Positions 54,701 to 64,000 of a stretch of DNA of 64,000 nucleotides are shown piece by piece. How positions within the stretch are numbered: the stretch's first letter is position 1; each line of letters starts with the position of its first letter. A program made the translations under genes and the position numbers. The notes under the pieces are model-generated. The model was not told the origin of the DNA, ran no database searches, and worked only from the letters and a program-made list of their open reading frames with translations. The stretch is from Atrichornis clamosus (Eukaryota > Chordata > Aves > Passeriformes > Menuridae), in contig WBMZ01010286.1 of the NCBI GenBank assembly GCA_013400975.1, positions 1 to 64,000 on the forward strand. The letters run 5' to 3'.

Positions 54701-57700
54701 AGAATAGTTCCAAAATACTAGGGATCGAAGCTACCTTTTACACAAACCTAACAAAATACCAAGAAATGAAAATGTTTCTAGAAAGTTCTTAAATATTTTT
54801 AGAAGGGGTATAATTGCCTAATATCTTCTACACCCATAATCATCTATAACAGATGCACTGCAAGGTCTTTCAAAGTTTACTCTGTTAAACATATTATGCT
54901 TTTCTTTATAAGTTACCCTAACAAACTTTTCCCTCCATTTCTTTTCTCTGAAACACCACCTTATTTTTAATACAGGACAATACAGGTGTCAGCTTGCACT
55001 GACTTTGAAAATGAAGATGTTTGCTGTACATGCAATTAATCCGTTAACTCTAAACCACGCTATTTTACCAAGGGGTGGTCAAGAGGTTAGAGGGAGAGAA
55101 TACCACTCTCTCTCAGCATTAACAAATCCATTCTGAAAGGGACACTCATCATCTCATTTATAAGACACATGGTCCCATAAAGCCAAGATTTATAAGGCTG
55201 TATAAATTATGCGTACGTGTCAACGAGACAAAAGCAGTCTCTGTCAGCATCGTGGTGTGCTTTTCATCACTTAACAGAAAAGAAAGGAACATGCAATTTT
55301 CAAAAGGTCTTCTTTCATCACCTGGAAACATCTACAGGAGAAACTGCAAGCAGAAGCAAAGTTGTTGTGCTATCTGAATATACCCACTGGGCTTACGACT
55401 AGACAAGAACACTGAGGAGAACAGGGAGAAATCAAGAAAAGAATTAGAGCTTTGCTGTGACTGAAATCTGTAACAAGCTGGTTCTTAAGTGCCAAGTTAA
55501 TGGGTGAACAACTGTGCCATCTTACAGAATTTAGATAATTTGTAATTTACAAGTGTAAAGTAAAATATGCATTTATGGGTAAAAATCACAATTCTACACA
55601 TTCCTTTAAGTAAAGGAACAGTCTTAATGCTGCCAATCAGTACATGATCTATCTCACATTTGATTAATTTTCTATTTCTGTAGGCCTTTCCATATGAACG
55701 AGGGAGAGACAAGAAACTAAAAATTATGAACATTACCTATTAAAACTCCCACCAGAATTGTTATGAGGATTTAGCTTCATCTTCATTCTTCACATCTGCA
55801 CTGCATCATGACCACTATTTAGCATGGGATTAGAGCTATATATTGATTCTGGGATAAATTAGTTATAAATAAAGCTCACTGATATTTTTCACTTAAATTA
55901 TTTTGTTGGAAAAAAACACTTTTAAGTCAATGGAGATTTTCTTAAGTTTGATTTTTTAAAAAACCCAACACCAAAAAAACCCTCAAATCATATTCTGGAT
56001 CTTCTATAAACAAGATCTATGAAAAAAGGACCCAAAAAGGACCCTACATTGAAGACAATTTTTTTACTTTACCACAAAGACACCACCTTAAAAAACCCAT
56101 CACCACAACCAAAAAAAACCCCACACCAAACTCTAAACCCAACAAAAACCAAAACACATTCCCAAAATCATTACGGTACAAGATATTTAGCTTCAGGTAA
56201 GTGAGTTTTTTATACCTAATAATACCATTAGTTTATCACTGTGATAAAACTGATAGTATTGCTAAACACAGTTCTGACCTCTCTGAAGGCAAAGCCCTTT
56301 CTGAGTAGCGATCATGTTTTCAGGAAGTGGAATCCTGAACAAATTTAAAACCAGGCCACTACTTTTATCAGCCTCGGTGAGCCAAGACTAATCTTTTCTG
56401 TCTTCACACAAATAAAATATCCAATGGTTTGTATAAGTGCTAAACACAGGCTGGCTCTACGTGCTTCTGTCAGAGCTAATCACTCTGTGAGATACTAGAA
56501 GTGGAAGAAACTTTGGGGAGCCAAATGCGAAGAACGGTTGGTTGATAAGGCTGCCTTTCAGGGGCAGTAAAAGCAAAGACAGGATTTCCTGTTTGATAAC
56601 AGAAGAGATAATGAAACTCTGAAGAAACTGATAGTATTTCAACAAAAAAATCAAGAAAATATTTTTCCTTTTCTGTGTTTTATAACACTATTTCTTAGTG
56701 GTCTCTACAACACACTAGGAGAGGCCTCTCATACAAATGTCCGAATAACTCACATTTTCATTTCTCTTAGGTTTGCTAATCTTAAGAATTGGTCATCATC
56801 TTTTCAGTGCAAACTGGAAAGACTGAGATATTCTCCTCTACTTACAAGTAAATACTTCAGACAGTATTTTCCCACAGAACACCTAGGTATTTTATAAGAA
56901 AAATAAAATAACGTTCTTCTTTTAAATGCATTTCTACTTATCATACTATGCCAGTTAGTGGCCACTGCAATGAAGTCAATCCATCAATCCAAATGAGATC
57001 AAAACAACGAAAGATGACGTGGAAGGAATATAAACCAATCCCTCTGAAATACTGGGCTGAATAGTTGGTTTTCAATTAAGCCTGACATCATAAGAAATAT
57101 GCCTATTAGCCTAAAATAATTTATTTTACGGTTCTGCATTTACCATGTCAGCTACAATGATAGCTTCAAGGCAAGGATAAAGCAAGAGTATGTTCAATGT
57201 GTTTGTGCTTGAATGAGCTGCAATCAAATAGAAAACAACACTTCTCATAAAGGAAATCTATTGCTGCTCACATACATCAGTGAGCTGCAACTTAGCATTC
57301 AGAACAAAGGTATTTTTCAAGTCTTTCACCTTGTTATACTGAAGCTTTCCCAACAAATACTTACTAATTCCAAGATACCTTGACCCAGCAAAGTATTCAT
57401 TCCTGAACATATTTCTAAGCATATGAGCATCCTTAGTGAAGCTGACAGATCTACTTATTGGCTTAAATATACACTCATACACCAGCACACTGTTGGATCA
57501 GAGCCCATGAGCTGCAAAGAATGCTTACTAGCTACAATATTAATTGAGACACACAGGAATTGTAACCTCTCAGCACCTCTCTATATGTTATGACCTCATT
57601 TAGGGCTTCTGAGCGGTTGCCAAACATTTACTTAGCTGTTAGCACACTGTAAGTTAATGTGTAACAACTGCAACAAACCCTGAAAATAACGTATTCCAAG

Positions 57701-58000
57701 AAGACAGCTGTAAATCTCTAAGATCTATTTAGAGTCACTACAAAAAGTCTATATAAAAAGTGTAGTTGCAGTCCTATAAATATGACACTGTAAGACATTT
57801 AAGATCATAGTATACTTGGGTTCTTCTCAGTTCTTCTTGTACAATCCAAAGAGGAAAAAATATATTTGCAGTAAAAAAACTACCTTAATTTACCATTACC
57901 TGAGATTATTACCAATACATACTGAGAAAATTATACAATATTTTCTTTATCTACAAAACCATAAGCCGAATCTGTTGCTGTTGAGATTGAAATAAAAGGT
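51787..58000. other. Unique intergenic DNA
   Basis: No gene seen. Frames at 53532-53741, 54396-54679, 55217-55402, 55497-55733, 56019-56204, 56457-56654 and 57258-57488 lack motifs. An A/C-rich tract at 56071-56170 explains the Pro/Lys/Thr-rich frame at 56019-56204. Confidence 0.45.
56071..56170. repeat. A/C-rich low-complexity tract
   Basis: About 100 bases dominated by A and C runs ('aaccaaaaaaaaccccacac' and similar), with a smaller related tract at 55957-55984. Confidence 0.75.
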
Positions 58001-58593
58001 TGGGCTAGTTTAGGCTGGAGTAGAGATCATTTTCTTCATGGTAGCTGAGATGGGGCTGTGTTTTGGATTTGTGCTGAAAACAGTGTTGATAATTCAGGGA
58101 TATTTTTGTTATTGCTGAGCAGTGTTTGCACAGATCCATGGCCTTTTCTGCTCTTCATCCCACCCCAGAGCAAGGAGGCTGGGGGTGGAAAAGGAGCTGG
58201 GAGGGGACACAGTCGGGACAGGTGACTCCCACTGACCAAAGAGATATTCCATACAATATGGCATCATGCTCAGCATACACAGCTAAGGGAAGAAGAAGGA
58301 GGTGGAGGACATTTGGAGTGATGGAGTTTGTATTGCCAAGTAACCATTACATGTGATGGAACTCAGCTTTCCTGGGAAAGACTGAACACCTGCCTATCTA
58401 TGGGAAGTGGTGAATGAATTCCTTGTTTTGCTTTGCTTGCATGCCCAGCTTTTGCTTTACCTACTAAACTTCCTCAATCTCAATCTATGCTTTCTCTCAC
58501 TTTTACTCTTCTGACCTCTCCCCCACTCCACCGGGGGAGGGTGGGTGAGCTGTGGTGTGAGGCTTAGTGGCCAGCTGGGGTTATTCCACGACA
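58001..58593 (+). mobile_element. Solo LTR, avian ERVL-like family (degenerate copy)
   Basis: Homologous along its length to the LTR at 28237-28833 and in the same orientation. Shared blocks include 'ggggctgtgttttggatttg', 'ttttgttattgctgagcag', 'gatattccatacaatatgg', 'catcatgctcagcata', 'atttggagtgatgg' and 'gactgaacacctgcc'. It ends 'ccagctggggttattccacg' plus ACA. The polyadenylation hexamer is mutated to ACTAAA (58463-58468). No internal retroviral genes are beside it. The two + strand copies are 30 kb apart with the SMIM31-like gene between, so they are independent insertions and not one provirus. Frames at 58036-58356 and 58457-58666 lie in or across it and are not genes. Confidence 0.85.
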
Positions 58594-61500
58594 AATATCC
58601 AAGTAAATACACATTAATCCTTTGAAAAACAGGACAAGGAATAGCAAGTTTGTTGGTGCTTTCCAAAGATGACTGGAGATGATTTCTGTTTGAATTCTGA
58701 AGCAGTTTTCATATGCTTAGCATTGCAGACTAAGTATTCAGAGTCATGAAACCCTGTTGTTGGTATAGAGGAACATGAAGCATCATACAAGAAGAGATCA
58801 TGGTCTATTTATTTTGCTACATGCCAGTGATGGACAGGAGACGTTGCTGTTCACTTTCAAGGGAATGCACTTATATTAATACATTAATATAGATATTCCT
58901 CGTATAATTTATTTATTTCTCTAAGTACATGGCATTTAATTTTGGGTTATCAGGATGAAATTAGTACTGATTGAATGATGGCCTTAAATCAGTTAGCTCA
59001 GGAAGGCTGCCCCTGTCACCATGGCAGCATGGCCCTAAGAACTGTTGTAAACTCATCAGAGGACGTGAGCAAACACTCGGGAGCATGGCTATTTCACTGT
59101 CGCACTGCTATGGTTACCTGAACTAGCACATCTAAACCTGCTATGGGTAAACCCCTGCAGTGATAGGAAGAACCTCATTCTGTACATCCATTCTTCATTG
59201 GGATTTCCAGTTGAAGTGCCATCTCCAAGTTATCCAAGGTACAGTGCACATGACATTCACACAGCCAGAACAGCTGTGGAGCTTGTAACATGCTCTCGCT
59301 TGCTCCCAGTCTTCAGGCCACAGTACCCTTTCCACACCTTGTGAAAACTATACAACCACCATACAACAGACGGAAAACCAAAGGGCCTCTCAGGTAAGAC
59401 AGCAGAAGCAAGACAGTGCTGGCACAAAACCAATTCATTCGGCTGGTATTCTCCATCCTGACACTTCCCAACAGTGAGAACAACTAGGAAAAGGCAGCAT
59501 GAAATTCCTGGACAGTGATGGCACACATCTGTGGCCACTTTTGCTCAAAGCAGCTAGGGAGCCACGAGGCATTGTCTGTGTCATGTGCAGCAGAGGCAGA
59601 GAAAGTGCAGTGCTTCCAAGACTCCATCCATGAAGATGCAGACGGGCAGATTTGAATCTCTGCAGTAGGCCCAAACACAGGAAGTGGAATGCTGAGACCT
59701 CCCCAGGCCTTCAACACTGGGCATCACCAAAATCTACTGTAGACAAGGAATAAGTCCGTGAGTGCCATCTATACCCAAAACTTGAGATAAATGTGCAAAC
59801 ATTTCAGGTTTCTTTCTTTCGTTGCAAAAGCTATAAAAGTGAAACAAAAGTATTGCAAATAACTACAGCCACTTTGAAGCCAAGCCCAAAGTTCTGTAAA
59901 GCAACTTTGCAAAGATGGAGTTGTGCAATTTTATATTCAGTGACCCTTTGATGAAGTGCCCATGTAGCAGTGGGACAACACAAGGGAGGCAAGGGGGAGA
60001 AGGAAAAGTTACTAAGCCCATGTGAGCTATCTGGAGACTCACACAGCACTGGAATGGCAGAACTATCAACAGCTGCCTCTGCCACTGCACTGCCCACTCA
60101 AACGCCTTGAGAGAAACAAGCCTAGACTCCAGCAACCCATCAATCCCTGTCTGTTGTCACAATAGCTCCCTGAAGGCTTGTAAAGATTCTTAAACCTAAA
60201 ATCAGGTATCACAGGGGCTAAAACAGCCCCACGCAGCTCTGACATACAGGACACTGCACAGTTACCTCACACCTACTGTGCTGGGACTGGCCAAAGGAAG
60301 CTTTCTGAGCTCCATATCCAGTTTGTGAAAGTGAAAAACTGTGGTTTGCTATCTATCAGCACCATGATATTTACTTGAATCATGACATTCATGCTGTGAT
60401 TTTTCCATCCTGCATGTATCATCCTGGAAAACCATTAAGCCAATTTATTCACCTACAAAGGTACAAATCACTTTGGCTTCGAGTATAACCTGTACATCCA
60501 GTGCTAGTAATCTACTACTCAACTTAGCAGCTCATCAAAAATACAAGAAAAAATTAAAATAAAAAATAAATAATAAAAAACCTCAAACCAAACCAAACCA
60601 AAAAAATAGGAGGGCAAAAAAGTAGCTGTGGTATGCATACATATGCACAATAACATCCAAATATGAAGGCCAATTTTCAAAGGCACACCAAAGTCAACCC
60701 TCAGTGGGATGTACTTCTACAACTACTTTCATTTCAACTTCTTTTCAACATATAGCTCTTCTTGAAAATATTTAAACAATACACAGCTCTTTTCATGAGC
60801 ATTAGAAACAACATTTCAGACAAGTTTATTTTTTTGGGAGAAAACATGTATGAACCTGGAAAACAAATGAGATGATTTTCTTTAACAACCTATCTCAACT
60901 TAGAAACACAACTTGAATTTAAGCTGTGCAATATCAGTCCACAAAGCTAAAATAAATTAAACACTCTTTAAAGCTACACAGCTAAGAAATTTGAGCATAC
61001 TGCTAGTTACTCCTTGATGCTCCACACCTATTTGTTGTATCAGCTTAAGAACAAAAGCCTAACTTGGTTGACTAACAAATTTTCTAGGATACATTCATCC
61101 CACTATACTCTTACATCTCATTATGTCCAATCTGAAATCTAATGCAAGTGATCCTACCTGTCTATGACACAAATATGAAGCATGGATGTCAGTAGCACTG
61201 GTCCAAACAACATGAGGACTCTCTTATCTCCATTTTGAAAAGATTTGTTCTTATTTTGATTTGATGTATGAAAGTTCACTGAGCGTACAAATTTTTGCAA
61301 TATGAGGTTATAATTTTGGAATAAATTCTATTACACTATTATTGAGGGTAACTGCACACCAATTTTTCACATTAATGAAAAGCAAGTTTTAACCTAACAG
61401 AAAATCAGAGTTATCACCCTGTAAGAAAGCATGCTTCCAAGGTAAAGAAATATGGCACCTTATGAATGGGATACACAACCACAGAAGAGATTATTACCTA

Positions 61501-62292
61501 AATGAAGAACTCTTCAAATGAATCAAATTTTGCAGACCTGATATGTTAGCACCTTCACCTCTGTATCTAGAATAACATAATCTTTGTGGTTTTAACGTTC
61601 AAATGCTACCATGAGGAATAAGTTGAACAGAGACAGGACCACACATTTTGTAAAATAAGCACATTTCAGAAGGAAAGTTCATCAGGGCCTCTGGTAACAG
61701 ATATTTATTACTATTTTGTATAAATTTGCAAGCTGAAAATATTTACTAGTCTCAAAAACAAATAAAAACACTGCCAACTTCAACTGAGGGTTTCTTAAGG
61801 AGTGATGCAACACATCTCATGAACTGCTCTTCCTGACAACAGCTAAGTTATGCACATAACCTAATGTAACCTCTCTTCCATGAAACATGTATTTTGTTTG
61901 AGGGTTGATGGTTTGGGCTCCTGTTTTGTTTCCTGGATTCAACTGTTTTTGAGGGAGTACAGTATCCATTACAAAATTTTGATCAGTCTGGAGTCTCAAG
62001 ATCTTCTTCAAGGGCTTAACACAATAATCCTTGTGGTGAACACAGATCAACACAATTCATTTTGAGCTTTGCTTTGTGCCTTTTATTAATGTTACACATG
62101 ATTACCATTAAAAATATGTATTGCAGAAGCTAGACCAGTGCAAATCACGCACCAGTGCTTAGCTGCTTCAGCTTCTACAAGATTCTTTCACCATATCCTG
62201 TACCAACTGTCAGGTTTGCAAATATTTCCACTACACCATCCCTGCTAATCTAATCTTTGGTCTTTCCATTGGGGAAGATAACACTTTTCCAT
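58594..62292. other. Unique intergenic DNA
   Basis: Somewhat richer in GC at 59200-60260, where several bottom-strand frames overlap (59257-60254) without any motif I recognise. An A-rich tract is present at 60545-60607. A 78-codon bottom-strand frame at 61817-62053, with an AATAAA 108 bases beyond its stop (61704-61709 on +), is the only one I would look at again. Confidence 0.4.
60545..60607. repeat. A-rich tract with CAAAC units
   Basis: A-rich low complexity ending in 'caaaccaaaccaaacc' units, another member of the A/C-rich class seen through the window. Confidence 0.75.
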
Positions 62293-62312
62293 AAAAAACA
62301 AAAAAAAAAAAA

Positions 62313-62344
<32 letters not shown>
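62293..62344. repeat. Long A tract (about 50 bp with few interruptions)
   Basis: Consists of A runs broken by single C, T or G. It may be a slipped mononucleotide repeat, and its length is unreliable in sequencing. I see no retrocopied gene immediately upstream that would make it a poly(A) tail. Confidence 0.85.
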
Positions 62345-64000
62345 CAGGCAAGTGCGTGGTACAGCTATAAGTATTGTATAGCCGATAATCACCTTATTGG
62401 ATTAGAAGAGGTGACAGATTACAATGCTCTGTCTTCTGAGTAGGCTTTTTTCCTCAAAATTTCCTATCAGTGCAGCTTCAACAATGGGAGGAATGGTAAA
62501 AGATGGTTAGTGCACGAGATCCACAGCCAGCATTGATCAGAGCAGTCACACAGCAAGTGCAGCAGTTAAAGCACTGAGAGCTTCCTCAAGGCAATCTCTT
62601 CAGTGGGGCAGAGCTTGTTAGCTGATCATCCAATCATCCAGTGCACGTAATTAAAGACGGTGCTGGCATGGACAGGTCTCACAAGTCTACGATGTAAAGC
62701 TTATCCCTTGAAAAATCTGTTGTTAGTTAGAAGCATTCAACATTTAGAACAGCTAACAAAAAGGCTAGCTATCATATAGGTGCTGTTATCCTAAATAAGA
62801 GTAAACACCACGAAACTTTTCAAATAAACAAAACTATATAACCTGCAACCAGAAAACATTAGCCTCTCCCACACAGCAGTCAAGGGACAAACAACATAGG
62901 AATTCAATGAGAATTCCATCGTTTCCCTGAATACAAGCTTGACTTTCTTCCTTCCATTCTTTTTCTTGTGTTGATATATTTTATTTGAATGCAAGTTAGC
63001 AAATCCTGCTTTTCAGTTTGCCTGGTAGTCAGGAAAGTGGAAAATTCGTAGATATGTTCTGTGCTTTTGCACCTCTCACCAGCTGTGTTGACAACAGAAA
63101 GGCTGACCTTACTGATCACAGCAGATAAAGACATAATTCAGATAGGAAACACTGAAAGGCAGTATCACAGCCTAGACACTGATGAAGAGGAAGGCAGTGC
63201 TGGCAGCATTTTTGCCAGGAGGCAAAGCTCAAAGGAATGCACTAAAGAGGTCCAGAAGCTCATAAGAAAATCCATACATAAAGCACACATTTCACCTTGT
63301 TGCAAGACAGTGACCAGGCCTGCAGAGGGTTAATATTAATGGTGACAACTATTTGGAATCCTAAAACATTACATCACACTAGACTCCCTGATGGGGAACT
63401 TGTGCTCTACTCTTGCCACAGAGCTGCTTCATGCGACACCATATCCCGAATGACAAACTACAAGCAACATAGAAAAAGGATCTACTGAAGCTGCAAACCA
63501 AATTTACTACCTGAAGTCAAAAGCATAAATATGCAAAGAGTTGGAGGTTCATTTGAAATTCTCTTTCAAGTAATCACTCAGCCAATCTCTACAGAAATTT
63601 GCCAAGCCTGTCCTAACACCTCCTGCATTAAAATTTTACTGTGGCTAGTGGCTGCCCAATTCCAAAACAGAAGATTAGTTATGTAGAAAATTATCTCCAG
63701 GAAGTTAACTCTTTCTGTCTGAAAAACTTACTGAAATTTGTACAACTAACTGGATAGATTTAGGTAAGACCACAGATTTTCCAACTCCATGTGAAGGTCT
63801 AAAACTTGGAGCCTAGGACAAAAATATATCTGTTTCTTTCCTGAAACTACCCTAGTAAATGTAAGCAGTAACTTGTATCTTAAATGCTGCAGTAAGCACG
63901 TCTCTGTCCTAAACGTGTATGTTAAAGCTGCAACAGAAAGGTACACATTTTTTTGCCTTATTTACATGATCACTTATTACAGTTTTCTTTAAAACATGAA
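62345..64000. other. Unique intergenic DNA
   Basis: No gene or named repeat seen. Frames at 62791-62994, 62904-63134, 63061-63333, 63297-63488 and 63746-63946 carry no motif I recognise. Confidence 0.45.

Noticed and set aside
56019..56204. Pro/Lys/Thr-rich 61-codon frame
   Set aside because: It is translation of an A/C-rich low-complexity tract.

Overview
The window looks like intergenic and intronic DNA from a bird nuclear genome. It is AT-rich and gene-poor. It holds 3' ends of CR1 LINEs, whose bottom-strand copies read as the familiar bird 'atagaatca..agaat' / 'caggttgctcaaggc'-type tail, and solo LTRs of two avian ERVL-like families. Nothing bacterial, plasmid-like or CRISPR-like is present. 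The repeat families are widespread in birds, so I cannot name an order or species from them.

I can support one protein-coding gene. It is a small split gene on the + strand, and I recognise it as SMIM31 (small integral membrane protein 31). Its main coding exon (31036-31147) encodes a short N-terminus, one hydrophobic helix and the start of a polar tail. The tail is completed by a distal exon (43906-43991) that is Glu/His- then Lys/Arg-rich, as I recall for the mammalian protein, giving 65 residues. A second exon candidate in the same phase lies much closer (33041-33135) and would give a different 68-residue protein. A possible 5' non-coding exon (30242-30299) and a mildly CpG-enriched patch just upstream (about 29990-30165) may be its leader and promoter. 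From memory, the mammalian neighbours of SMIM31 at human 4q32 are MARCHF1 on one side and APELA, the TRIM60/61 genes and TMEM192 on the other. I looked for APELA's conserved C-terminal Cys/Arg motif on both strands and did not find it.

Layout: 1-9.9 kb, unique AT-rich DNA with one CR1 tail at 6.3 kb. 9.9-11.0 kb, a 1.07-kb solo LTR with an almost matching 5-bp flank. 11-23 kb, unique DNA with a bottom-strand LTR at 16.0-16.5 kb and a CR1 tail at 21.6-21.9 kb. 23.2-23.5 kb, an isolated GC/CpG-rich patch. 26.9-27.2 kb, an exact 151-bp duplication around a single N, most likely an assembly error. 28.2-28.8 kb, a solo LTR. 30-44.2 kb, the SMIM31-like locus. 44.2-58 kb, unique DNA with low-complexity tracts. 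58.0-58.6 kb, a third LTR of the same family. 58.6-64 kb, unique DNA with a long A tract.

Almost all other open frames are short, show no family motif I recognise, and are as expected by chance in 64 kb of AT-rich DNA. The longest lies inside an LTR on its antisense strand. I did not find an undescribed multi-gene system. The best leads are the alternative 3' exons of the SMIM31-like gene, a possible upstream ORF that overlaps its start codon, and the assembly duplication.
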